64,000 bases of DNA, taken from NCBI RefSeq assembly GCF_048548695.1, contig NZ_JBLYIF010000001.1; one strand, 5' to 3'. The stretch is from Neptuniibacter sp048548695. Lineage in GTDB: Bacteria; Pseudomonadota; Gammaproteobacteria; Pseudomonadales; Balneatricaceae. Position 1 is the first letter of the stretch; each line of letters starts with the position of its first letter. The position numbers and the translations under genes are program-made. This document shows positions 1-8,285 of this stretch, piece after piece. Below the pieces are notes generated by a model that did no database searches, was not told the DNA's origin, and saw nothing but the letters and a program-made list of their open reading frames with translations.

Positions 1-909
1 GGGCACATGCATAAAGCCCGGAAAGAGATTGCCAAAGTGATGGATGAGATTGATGTCATCATTGAGGTGCTGGATGCGCGTCTGCCTAGATCCAGTGAAA
101 ATCCGCTGGTTGATGCACTGCGCCGTGGCAAGCCGGTACTGAAAATCCTCAATAAATCTGACCTGGCTGACCCGGCGATAACCCGTGAATGGCTTGATTA
201 TTTTAATGCTCAGCCGGAAATTCAGGCGATAGCATTGAGTCAGAGTGATAAGAAGATTATCAAAGGGATTTTGGCTCGCTGTAAACAGATGGTGCCAGCG
301 CGAAGCAGCTCTGGTCGACCGGTCCGTACCATGATTATGGGGATTCCCAATGTGGGTAAATCCACCCTTATCAATGCCTTGTTAGGCCGTAAAATTGCTA
401 AGGTGGGTAATGAACCTGCGGTGACCAAAAGCCAGAAACGCTATACCACGCATAATGGTTTAGCGCTGTCTGATACCCCGGGTATTCTCTGGCCGAAAAT
501 AGAAGACCCTGATTCTGGCTACCGCCTTGCAGCGAGCGGCGCGATTCGTGATACCGCCATTGAACATGAAGATATCGCATTGTTTACGGCGGCATTTTTA
601 CGTGATCTCTACCCGGAAAGATTGGCTGAAAGGTTTAAAATCAAAGATTTGCCTGAGCTTTCTGATGAAGTACTTGACGAGATAGGGCGCCGCCGCGGCT
701 GCCTGAGACCGGGTGGCATTGTTGAACGAAACAAGGCTGCCACCCTTTTATTAAATGAACTGCGTAGTGGCAAGCTGGGTTTAATCAGTTTTGAGACTGT
801 CGCGGAATGGCAGGAAAAAGATCGGCAGGCCGAACTAGAACGCCAGCAAGCGTTGGCATTGGCTGCCACGGGAGAAGAGATAGATGACACGGTTAAAAAA
901 GAGCCGTAA
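1..909 (+). CDS. ylqF: Ribosome biogenesis GTPase YlqF (5' end outside window)
   Basis: Circularly permuted GTPase of the YlqF/RbgA family, which helps assemble the large ribosomal subunit. The G4-like NKSD motif lies near the start, the P-loop GIPNVGKST in the middle and the DTPG (G3) motif after it, so the motif order is the permuted one. The frame is open to base 1 and the first codons read Gly-His-Met. Family members normally begin with a WFPGHM-type segment, so I infer that a few N-terminal residues lie upstream and that the ATG at 7 is internal. The 3' end overlaps the next small ORF by 26 bases. The family call is certain; only the true start is not visible. Confidence 0.93.
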   Translation, partial: GHMHKARKEIAKVMDEIDVIIEVLDARLPRSSENPLVDALRRGKPVLKILNKSDLADPAITREWLDYFNAQPEIQAIALSQSDKKIIKGILARCKQMVPARSSSGRPVRTMIMGIPNVGKSTLINALLGRKIAKVGNEPAVTKSQKRYTTHNGLALSDTPGILWPKIEDPDSGYRLAASGAIRDTAIEHEDIALFTAAFLRDLYPERLAERFKIKDLPELSDEVLDEIGRRRGCLRPGGIVERNKAATLLLNELRSGKLGLISFETVAEWQEKDRQAELERQQALALAATGEEIDDTVKKEP

Positions 910-1156
910 GGCAACAGGATTTATTGACGATACTGGCCCAAGCCGACGTGAACGTTTGGCTGATCCTGAGAGCTATGAAAGTCGGCGTCGTAAAAGTCAG
1001 GAAACGCGCAAGAAGCATAAGTCATTGTATGAAAAGCATCGGGAAGCCGAGCAAGCGGCCTCTGATCAGGATGAATCGGAGTCTGGTCCACAGACCCGTT
1101 TGGCGAAAAAAATTCGTCGGCTTAACCAGTCTCGATCAGAGAATCCACAGGATTAG
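884..1156 (+). CDS. Small highly charged protein, possibly YihI-like
   Basis: Ninety residues, rich in Lys, Arg, Glu and Ser, with no Cys, no membrane segment and no signal peptide. The N-terminus (TRLKKSRKATG) and the repeated basic/acidic blocks recall YihI, the small activator of the ribosome-assembly GTPase Der, but I cannot confirm homology. The ATG at 884 lies inside the 3' end of ylqF, preceded by a purine-rich GGAGAAGAGA stretch, so the two genes are probably translationally coupled. A second open frame (924-1223) overlaps it but lacks such a site and ignores the operon arrangement. Function unknown; a role in ribosome assembly is inference from position and charge only. Confidence 0.6.
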   Translation: MTRLKKSRKATGFIDDTGPSRRERLADPESYESRRRKSQETRKKHKSLYEKHREAEQAASDQDESESGPQTRLAKKIRRLNQSRSENPQD

Positions 1157-1232
1157 TTTTTGCACACCACCGCCGCGTCTTCTACGGTTACTGCATCAGA
1201 GATTGAATTATCTGTGCTGCTAGGAGGTTGCT

Positions 1233-1481
1233 ATGACACATTCTCCGGTGATTCGAGCGGGCGACGCGCCAATTAAAGTGACGGTTAAGCAGGGGCAGAC
1301 TTATGCCTGGTGTGCCTGCGGTCGTTCTACCGATCAGCCCTTTTGTGATGGTTCACATCAGGGAACAGGTATTGACCCAGTGGTATTCAAGGCTGAGCGG
1401 GATGATGAAGTCTGGCTTTGCCTTTGTAAACAAACCGATACCCCGCCTCTGTGCAACGGCAACCACAACAAACCACAGTAG
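1233..1481 (+). CDS. CDGSH iron-sulfur domain protein (two domains)
   Basis: An 82-residue protein with two CDGSH-type 2Fe-2S motifs. The first, CACGRSTDQPFCDGSH, is canonical (three Cys and one His ligand). The second, CLCKQTDTPPLCNGNH, keeps the same ligand spacing but changes the Asp-Gly-Ser core. This matches the small twin-CDGSH bacterial proteins thought to act in redox or cluster transfer. The start is fixed by an AGGAGG ribosome-binding site at 1222-1227. It lies between the ylqF pair and a flavoprotein gene in the same direction, which could make an electron-transfer pairing, but that is speculation. Confidence 0.9.
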   Translation: MTHSPVIRAGDAPIKVTVKQGQTYAWCACGRSTDQPFCDGSHQGTGIDPVVFKAERDDEVWLCLCKQTDTPPLCNGNHNKPQ

Positions 1482-1533
1482 ATTTCGCCGCTGACAGTTA
1501 TGCTACTATAGCGCCCCTCAGAGGAGGGTCGCA

Positions 1534-2712
1534 GTGCAAAGCTATGATGTCATTATAATCGGTGCCGGTGCATCTGGACTGATGTGCGCCGCCACTGCGG
1601 GCTACCGGGGTCGTTCTGTTCTGGTACTTGAGCGCAGTAATAAAATCGGTCGCAAAATTCTGATGTCAGGCGGTGGTCGTTGTAACTTCACCAATCTGCA
1701 TAACACCGCTAGCAATTTTCTGTCTGATAATCCTCACTTCTGCAAATCTGCACTGAGTCGCTACCCAGTAAGTGCCTTTATTGAGCTGGTAGAACGACAC
1801 GGTATCGATTATCACGAAAAAACCCTGGGTCAGCTCTTTTGCAATGAGTCCAGTAAGCAGATTGTGGATATGTTGCTGACTGAGTGTAACTGGGCGGGTG
1901 TTGAGATACAGTCGCAGGCGGATGTTACACAGATACAGCGCGAGAGCACGGGATTCAGCCTTGCCAGCTCTGCTGGACGGTTTAGTTGTACATCGCTGGT
2001 GATTGCTACAGGTGGCTTATCTATCCCAAATGGTGGGGCGACTGATTTTGCGTATCGCGTGGCGGAACAATTTGGCTTGCAAGTATCACCATTGGCGGCA
2101 GCACTGGTGCCGTTTACTCTGCAGCCGCAGCAACTTGATAAGCTAAAGCAACTCTCTGGCAGCTCACATCGCGTCACTGCGGCCGTCAATGGCAGTGCTT
2201 TTACTGAGCAAATGCTGTTTACCCATCGTGGTCTGAGTGGCCCGGCAATACTGCAGGTATCCTCTTACTGGTCTCCCGGTGATACTCTGACAGTGAACTT
2301 TTTCCCGGAAACTGATCTATTAACCGAGTTGAAACAACAGCGTGAGCAGCGCCCCAAAGCAGAGTTGAGTTCTGTAATGGGACAATGGATGAGCCGTAAG
2401 ATGGCCCAAGTGCTGTGTGAGTTGTTCGGTTTTAGCGGCAGCATGGCTGATCTTTCTAATGACCGGCTGCAACAGGTTAGTGAGACATTCAGCGGCTGGC
2501 AGTTGAAACCATCAGGTACTGAAGGGTATCGTACAGCCGAGGTCACGCGGGGCGGTATTGGTACCGCACAGGTTTCACAGAAAACCATGCAGGCAGAAGC
2601 CGTTGAAGGTTTGTACTTTATTGGTGAATGCCTTGATGTTACCGGCCACCTTGGCGGCCATAATTTTCAGTGGGCCTGGGCCTCTGGTGTTGCTGCCGGT
2701 GAGGTGGTTTGA
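1534..2712 (+). CDS. FAD/NAD(P)-dependent oxidoreductase, YhiN/HI0933 family
   Basis: A 392-residue flavoprotein. The N-terminal Rossmann motif is GAGASG, followed by an acidic strand end and the family-typical KIGRKILMSGGGRCNFTN block. The C-terminus carries the second FAD-binding segment (YFIGECLDVTGHLGGHNFQWAWASG). Families of this type (HI0933, YhiN, BaiN) bind FAD; the substrate is generally not established. The start is a GTG at 1534 preceded by GAGGAGGG at 1521-1528. A weak inverted repeat CTGTTT-N6-AAACAG at 2760-2777 follows the gene. Confidence 0.9.
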   Translation: MQSYDVIIIGAGASGLMCAATAGYRGRSVLVLERSNKIGRKILMSGGGRCNFTNLHNTASNFLSDNPHFCKSALSRYPVSAFIELVERHGIDYHEKTLGQLFCNESSKQIVDMLLTECNWAGVEIQSQADVTQIQRESTGFSLASSAGRFSCTSLVIATGGLSIPNGGATDFAYRVAEQFGLQVSPLAAALVPFTLQPQQLDKLKQLSGSSHRVTAAVNGSAFTEQMLFTHRGLSGPAILQVSSYWSPGDTLTVNFFPETDLLTELKQQREQRPKAELSSVMGQWMSRKMAQVLCELFGFSGSMADLSNDRLQQVSETFSGWQLKPSGTEGYRTAEVTRGGIGTAQVSQKTMQAEAVEGLYFIGECLDVTGHLGGHNFQWAWASGVAAGEVV

Positions 2713-2858
2713 ATGATTTGTAAGTTTTGCTGACTAAGAGAGATTAAACAACACGATAGCTGTTTTGGGCGAAACAGTTATTAAACCATGTGGTAGGCTA
2801 CTTTAAGAACAATTGTTAACTGCATAATATATAAAATAAAAAAATTAGGAGTAACAGG

Positions 2859-3866
2859 ATGACAGCTGAAGTGAATGCTGAACCCATTCATTCAGATCGG
2901 CTACAGGGAAAATTCATTTCGCTATTAGACGCCCTTAAGCAGCGAGTGGTTGGCCAGGATGAATTGATTGAATATCTGCTGATTGCCTTACTGACCGATG
3001 GTCACGTACTGTTGGAAGGTCCCCCAGGATTGGCCAAAACCCGTACCGTACATGCCCTGAGTGATTTATTGGAAGGGGTATTTCATCGTGCGCAGTTCAC
3101 CCCGGATTTGCTGCCGAGTGATATTACTGGCACAGAGATCTACAACAGCCAGCAGGGAGATTTTTCTTTCCGCCCCGGCCCCTTGTTCTGCAATCTATTA
3201 TTGGCTGACGAAATCAACCGCGCGCCTGCCAAAGTGCAATCTGCACTGCTTGAAGCCATGGCAGAACGTCAGGTTACAGTTGCAGGTAAAACCTATCCGT
3301 TACAGCGTTTTTTTATGGTCATGGCTACCCAGAACCCCCTGGAGCAGGAAGGTACCTATCCTTTACCTGAGGCGCAGCTGGACCGTTTTATGTTGCATAT
3401 CCGGGTGGATTACCCAGATCATGAGCAGGAAAAAGAGGTGTTGCGACTGGTGCGTCGCGAACATTCCGCCAGCCTTGCGGGTGATAACACTGCTGCACAG
3501 GTAGTACTGTCAGAAACTGACTTGTTTCAGGCGCGCAGTGCCATTATGGACACCTATATGGCACCCAACCTCGAGGATTATTTAATCGCTCTGGTGATGG
3601 CTACCCGCCAGCCTGAGCGTTATGGCGATGATCTGAAAGACAGCCTCGTGTTTGGTGCCAGCCCGCGTGCCACCATCGCTTTGGATCGAGCTGTTAGAGC
3701 CAAAGCCTGGCTGGCAGGGCGTGACTTTGTTACGCCTGATGATGTCCAGGAAATGGCCCCCAGTATTTTGCGGCACCGCATTGGTCTGAGTTACGTCGCT
3801 GAAGCGCGTGGTCTCAATAAAGACCAGCTAATAGGCGAGCTCATTAGCCGAGTCGCTGTGCCCTAG
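2859..3866 (+). CDS. MoxR-family AAA+ ATPase
   Basis: First gene of a Bat-type operon. AAA+ chaperone-like ATPase of 335 residues with Walker A GPPGLAKT at 54-61, Walker B LLADE near 114-118, and a C-terminal lid. MoxR proteins are thought to mature or regulate partners that carry von Willebrand A (VWA) domains, and two such partners are encoded downstream. The ATG at 2859 has AGGAGT eight bases upstream. The 146-bp upstream region is AT-rich, with a perfect AACAATTGTT palindrome at 2808-2817 and a CATAAT -10-like hexamer at 2823-2828, so the operon promoter probably lies there. Confidence 0.95.
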   Translation: MTAEVNAEPIHSDRLQGKFISLLDALKQRVVGQDELIEYLLIALLTDGHVLLEGPPGLAKTRTVHALSDLLEGVFHRAQFTPDLLPSDITGTEIYNSQQGDFSFRPGPLFCNLLLADEINRAPAKVQSALLEAMAERQVTVAGKTYPLQRFFMVMATQNPLEQEGTYPLPEAQLDRFMLHIRVDYPDHEQEKEVLRLVRREHSASLAGDNTAAQVVLSETDLFQARSAIMDTYMAPNLEDYLIALVMATRQPERYGDDLKDSLVFGASPRATIALDRAVRAKAWLAGRDFVTPDDVQEMAPSILRHRIGLSYVAEARGLNKDQLIGELISRVAVP

Positions 3867-3877
3867 AGGAGTGACGG

Positions 3878-4807
3878 ATGTTTGTGGCAGATAGTAGCCC
3901 CCGTCCGGTGCCGGTTCAGCGTCATCAAGTCAGTTTGGATGAGCTGGTTAGCCTGCGCCACTGGCCGCCCGCCAGGGGACATTCCAGTGAACGTATGGCA
4001 ATCAGGGAAGGGCACCACCTGAGTCATGTCCGGGCGCGGGGCATGGAATATGACGATGTCCGCGAATACCAGCCCGGAGACGATATACGCCACCTGGACT
4101 GGCGCTTGATGGCGCGAACGGGTGATGCTTATACCAAGCTGTATCGTGAGGAGCGGGAGCGTCCGGTATTTGTCATGGCTGACATGCGGCCTGGCATGCA
4201 CTTCGCCACACGTGGCCATTACAAAGCCGTACTCGCCGCTTATGCAGCTGCCATGGTGGTCTGGACCACGCTGGCCAATGGCGACCGGGTCGGTGGCAGG
4301 GTGCTGCAGCAATACCATGGCGGCTTATTCAAACCGAGCAATAATCGCCAGCAGGCGATGCAGATGATCGCAGCTCTGAGCGAACCTTTCACAACACCAG
4401 CACCTGACACCGGCAGCTCAAGTTCATTGGCATCACAGCTGATCGAAGTGGAAGCGTTGTTGGGCAGTGGCACCATTGTGTATCTGTTTAGTGATTTTCA
4501 CGATGCAGATGCCCTGTTGCAACAACACCTTATGCGCCTGGCGCAACGCTGTGAACTGAAACTGGTGCTGATTTCTGATCCTATGGAGCAGCAACTTCCC
4601 GCCGGACGTCGTTTACGCTTTGCCGGTGAGGGTCGCGATATTGTGGTAGAAGGGAATCAACAACAGCAGGCGCTATTTCAGGCTCAGTTTCAACAACGAT
4701 TAGCGATGTTAGAACAACTACGTAACTTGCGTGGCGTCGAGTTTGCGCATTGGCACAGTAATCATCATCCGCTGTTCGTAACCGATGGAGTTGGTGATGG
4801 ATTATAG
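3878..4807 (+). CDS. DUF58 domain protein
   Basis: A 309-residue protein with the DUF58 signature (REYQPGDDIRHLDWRLMARTG, then a beta strand leading to VFVMADMRPGM, a degenerate VWA fold). Members are almost always encoded beside MoxR and VWA genes. No signal peptide or clear membrane helix, so it is probably cytoplasmic or peripheral. It begins 11 bases after moxR with a GAGGAG site and overlaps the next gene by a few codons, as expected in a tightly coupled operon. Confidence 0.92.
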   Translation: MFVADSSPRPVPVQRHQVSLDELVSLRHWPPARGHSSERMAIREGHHLSHVRARGMEYDDVREYQPGDDIRHLDWRLMARTGDAYTKLYREERERPVFVMADMRPGMHFATRGHYKAVLAAYAAAMVVWTTLANGDRVGGRVLQQYHGGLFKPSNNRQQAMQMIAALSEPFTTPAPDTGSSSSLASQLIEVEALLGSGTIVYLFSDFHDADALLQQHLMRLAQRCELKLVLISDPMEQQLPAGRRLRFAGEGRDIVVEGNQQQQALFQAQFQQRLAMLEQLRNLRGVEFAHWHSNHHPLFVTDGVGDGL

Positions 4808-5267
4808 CCAGTTACCGTTGCGCGCCATGCAGGTGCCTGAAGCGATCGGCTGGTGGCCGCCAGCACCGGGGTGGTGGCTGCTGGCATTGTTGGTGGTCGT
4901 GCTGTTGTATCTGACAGTACGCTGGATACGCCAGAGATTGCAGAATCCAAGCCGTTTTGCCTTGGCAGAATTAAAATCTATCGAGCGTGCTTATCAGACT
5001 CACCAGAATCCCAGGCAATTGCTTATTCACTGCAATGCACTGTTGAAACGGATGGCGTTGACCCTGTATCCACGGGAAGAGGTGGCCGATTTATCCGGCG
5101 ATGCCTGGGTGGATTTTTTGCAACGCAGTGGTTCCATTAGCGCCTGGGAGCAGCTGGTAGTGTTGGCCACTGGTCCATATCAGCCACAACCTGATGTCGA
5201 CCCAGAGGCATTGCTGGCTATCTGTCGGTTATGGATTAAACGGGTCAGGGTGGTGAAACATGTTTGA
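4797..5267 (+). CDS. DUF4381 membrane protein of the Bat operon
   Basis: About 156 residues with one membrane helix near residues 25-45 (WWLLALLVVVLLYLTV), preceded by the conserved proline/tryptophan segment EAIGWWPPAPGWW. The remainder is a cytoplasmic helical region. This is the DUF4381 family, found between DUF58 and VWA genes. The frame is open from an ATG at 4785, but I prefer the ATG at 4797 because GGAG at 4787-4790 is correctly spaced from it. The start lies inside DUF58 and the end overlaps batA by 8 bases. Confidence 0.88.
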   Translation: MDYSQLPLRAMQVPEAIGWWPPAPGWWLLALLVVVLLYLTVRWIRQRLQNPSRFALAELKSIERAYQTHQNPRQLLIHCNALLKRMALTLYPREEVADLSGDAWVDFLQRSGSISAWEQLVVLATGPYQPQPDVDPEALLAICRLWIKRVRVVKHV

Positions 5268-6288
5268 GTTTGCCTGGCTTTGGGTTTGGTTACTGACGCC
5301 GTTGCCATTGCTTGTTCGCGCCATGATGCCTGCGGCAGCCGCGGTACAGAAAACTGCCTTGAAAGTACCTTTTATGCTCAGGCTGGAATCGGCGGTTGGT
5401 CAGCAACCGAGCAAGACAGTCAGGCAATTTTCTGCATATTACGGGTTGGCGTTGCTCGTCTGGTTACTGTTACTGGCCGCTGCGGCTCGGCCTCAGTGGC
5501 TTGGTGACCCCGTTCCTCAACCCCAGGAAGGTAGAGACCTTATGTTGGCGGTGGACCTTTCTGAGAGCATGTTGGAGAAGGATTTTGAATTAAATGGTCG
5601 CCTGATCAATCGCCTGATGGCCACCAGAATTGTGGCGGGCGATTTTATTGAACGGCGCAAGTCAGACAGAGTAGGCTTGATCCTGTTCGCTGATCAGGCG
5701 TACATGCAGGCACCGCTGACGCGGGATAGGGACACGGTTAAAACTTTTCTTGATGAAGCGCGGGTCGGCTTGGCCGGGAAGTCGACAGCGATCGGCGATG
5801 CCATCGGTTTGGCAGTGAAACGTTTTAAAGAATTGGCAAGCAAACAGCGAATCTTAATTTTGCTGACGGACGGCACCAATAATGCGGGTGCGATTGAGCC
5901 GCTGGAGGCGGCTGACCTTGCCAGCAGTTACGACGTAAAAATCTATACCATCGGTGTGGCAGGCGAGGGGCAGCTGGCGGGCCCCATCGGGCAGTTCCTG
6001 ACCCATAATGCTTATATTGACGCGACTGTGCCTACCTCGATTGATGAAAAAACGCTGATTGAAATTGCAGATCAAACCGGGGGCCGGTATTTCCGTGCCC
6101 GGGATATCGAACAATTAGCGGAAATCTACAGTGTTCTGGATGAGTTGGAACCGGTGAGTCAGGATGATGCTGTATACCGTCCGGTGCAGCCCCTGTTTCA
6201 TTGGCCTTTACTGGCCGGAATGCTATTGGGGGTGATCATGCTGGCGATTCGGCAGTTGTCGGCTGCCCGGGGAGGTGGGCGATGCTAA
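5260..6288 (+). CDS. batA: VWA-domain membrane protein, BatA type
   Basis: A 342-residue inner-membrane protein: a membrane helix at the very N-terminus, a second near residues 60-80, a von Willebrand A domain, and a C-terminal helix (LFHWPLLAGMLLGVIMLAI). The MIDAS metal site is intact: D99-L-S-E-S103, a Thr in the APLTRDRDT region, and LTDGTNN. Bat proteins were named for Bacteroides aerotolerance, but their function in proteobacteria is poorly defined; they are thought to form a membrane complex remodelled by MoxR. The gene overlaps both neighbours. Confidence 0.93.
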   Translation: MFEFAWLWVWLLTPLPLLVRAMMPAAAAVQKTALKVPFMLRLESAVGQQPSKTVRQFSAYYGLALLVWLLLLAAAARPQWLGDPVPQPQEGRDLMLAVDLSESMLEKDFELNGRLINRLMATRIVAGDFIERRKSDRVGLILFADQAYMQAPLTRDRDTVKTFLDEARVGLAGKSTAIGDAIGLAVKRFKELASKQRILILLTDGTNNAGAIEPLEAADLASSYDVKIYTIGVAGEGQLAGPIGQFLTHNAYIDATVPTSIDEKTLIEIADQTGGRYFRARDIEQLAEIYSVLDELEPVSQDDAVYRPVQPLFHWPLLAGMLLGVIMLAIRQLSAARGGGRC

Positions 6289-8285
6289 CTCAGTTTCATT
6301 TTCTCCAACCGTACTGGCTCGCTCTGTTTCCGCTGCTTCTGGCGTTAGGTTACTGGCTTAAAAATAGCAAACTGCGACGCTCAGAATGGCATCGGATGTG
6401 TGATCCTGAATTATTACCTTACCTGGAACAGCGGGGTGCATCAGGTAAATCCTGGTGGCCGGTAAGTTTGGTGGTTGCCGCACTATTGCTCTCGGTTGCT
6501 GCTGCGCAACCGGTCTGGAAACAACAACCACAGCCGGTATTCAATCAGCCTGATACGCTGGTGATCGCCCTGGATTTGTCAGCATCGATGAACGCTACTG
6601 ATCTAAAACCAAGCCGGTTACAACGGGCGCGTTTTAAGATTGAAGATCTGCTGACCCGGATGCAGGATGCTCAGATAGCACTGTTGGTCTATGCCGCGGA
6701 TGCCTATAGCGTTACCCCGCTGACAGAGGACGGGGTAACGATCACTGCACAATTGCCAGCGTTAACCTCAGAAATTATGCCCGCCCAGGGGAGTCGTGCT
6801 GATAGGGCTTTACAGTTGGCAGATGAACTGCTGACGGGTGCCGGCATCAGTCATGGCAATATCTTGTTAGTCACTGATGCCGTATCCCCGGCGCAAATTG
6901 CGGCGACGGCGACTCAGTTGCGTGCCAAGGGCCGTCAGCTATCGATTCTTGCCGTTGGTACAGAGCAGGGCGCACCGATAAATACCGAACGTGGCCCCTT
7001 ACGTGATCAGCAGGGCCAGGTCGTTATCTCTGCCATTCAGCCTGCGCTAATGCAGGAGGCAGCGGGCCTCGGGGGCGGCAAGGCGGTGATGATCAGCCTG
7101 GATGATAGTGATATTCGCCAACTGGTGAGTGGTTTCCAAAGCAGCGATCAAAACCCGATAGAGTCAGAGCAACAGATACAGCGCTGGATCGCGGAAGGTC
7201 CCTGGTTTGTATTGTTAGCCTTGCCATTGTTATTGCCACTATTCCGGCGTGGCTTGCTGAACTTGATACTGCCCGCCTTGTTGTTGTCCTGGGTTCTACC
7301 CGCAGATGCCGTCTTGGCGGACAGTACTGAAACTGGCCCAGGCTCCAGTATGTTGCAGCAATACTGGCAGTCTCTCTGGCAAACGCCTGATCAGCAGGCT
7401 TATGAGGCTTTTCAAGCGGGTGATAAGCAGTATGCAGCCAATACGTTTCACGATCCCAGTTGGCAGCAGCTCGCGCACTATGAAGCCGGTAATTATCAGG
7501 CAGCACTTGAGGCTCTGCCTAATCCGCAATCAGCCGCGGAATGGTACAACCAGGGTAATATATTGGCGCGGACAGGGCAGTTAGAGCAGGCAGTAGCCGC
7601 TTATGATCAGGCGTTGGCGCAGGATACCGGCTTGGAAGATGCGCGCCACAACCGGCAATTGGTACAGGATTTGTTGAATCAGCAACAGCCATCAAACGAT
7701 CAGGGTTCAAATCAGAATGATAAAAGTGGTGGTGCCCGACAAGACGAGGATGAAAATACCGAGGGTACCGGTGCTGATTCGGAAAGCTCCGAAGGCGGTG
7801 GTGCGATGGATGGCGAGGTGCCTGACGGCGGCGCTCAAGGTGGTTCATCTAAAAATGGCAAAGCCAATGACGGTGACTTTGATGAGCAGAGTCAGGCTTC
7901 TGAGCAACATGCAAAAAGTAATGCAGCTGGGAAAAATGCGGCTACTCATGAGGGCTCGGCCAATGATCCGCAAGCATCGGATCAACAGCAGACAAGGCAA
8001 CAGCTGGAACAGCAGCTAAAACAGCAACTTGATAAACAGTTGGCAGCGGCAGAGGAGCAAGTGTCAGCCAGCGAAGAGAACCAGGAGCAAACGGCTAAGG
8101 CACAAGCTAGCGCCGATGCTTTGGCTGGGCAACAGGCTGCAGCAGCCTTAAATGAGCAGGACCTTGCCCGGCAGCAGATGCTGAATCGAATAGATGATGA
8201 CCCAACTGGACTATGGCGGAGAAAGTTTATGTACCAGTACCGCGATCGGGCCGATAACAATGCGGCAGAGGCAAAGCAGTGGTGA
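6282..8285 (+). CDS. batB: VWA plus TPR membrane protein, BatB-BatC fusion
   Basis: A 667-residue fusion. The N-terminal half repeats the BatA layout: membrane helices, then a VWA domain with intact D98-L-S-A-S102. A further helix lies near residues 300-330, followed by a tetratricopeptide unit (YNQGNILARTGQLEQAVAAYDQAL), a Gly/Ser/Asp/Glu-rich linker and a Gln/Ala-rich coiled-coil tail. The last part corresponds to the separate BatC of other genomes. The open frame extends to 6201, but ATG 6282, with GGAGGTGGG just upstream and a 7-base overlap with batA, is clearly the start. Confidence 0.9.
   Translation: MLTQFHFLQPYWLALFPLLLALGYWLKNSKLRRSEWHRMCDPELLPYLEQRGASGKSWWPVSLVVAALLLSVAAAQPVWKQQPQPVFNQPDTLVIALDLSASMNATDLKPSRLQRARFKIEDLLTRMQDAQIALLVYAADAYSVTPLTEDGVTITAQLPALTSEIMPAQGSRADRALQLADELLTGAGISHGNILLVTDAVSPAQIAATATQLRAKGRQLSILAVGTEQGAPINTERGPLRDQQGQVVISAIQPALMQEAAGLGGGKAVMISLDDSDIRQLVSGFQSSDQNPIESEQQIQRWIAEGPWFVLLALPLLLPLFRRGLLNLILPALLLSWVLPADAVLADSTETGPGSSMLQQYWQSLWQTPDQQAYEAFQAGDKQYAANTFHDPSWQQLAHYEAGNYQAALEALPNPQSAAEWYNQGNILARTGQLEQAVAAYDQALAQDTGLEDARHNRQLVQDLLNQQQPSNDQGSNQNDKSGGARQDEDENTEGTGADSESSEGGGAMDGEVPDGGAQGGSSKNGKANDGDFDEQSQASEQHAKSNAAGKNAATHEGSANDPQASDQQQTRQQLEQQLKQQLDKQLAAAEEQVSASEENQEQTAKAQASADALAGQQAAAALNEQDLARQQMLNRIDDDPTGLWRRKFMYQYRDRADNNAAEAKQW

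Noticed and set aside
924..1223. 99-codon frame overlapping the small charged gene after ylqF
   Set aside because: Starts without a ribosome-binding site and has a random-looking, Cys/Trp-scattered sequence; the 884-1156 frame has better signals.
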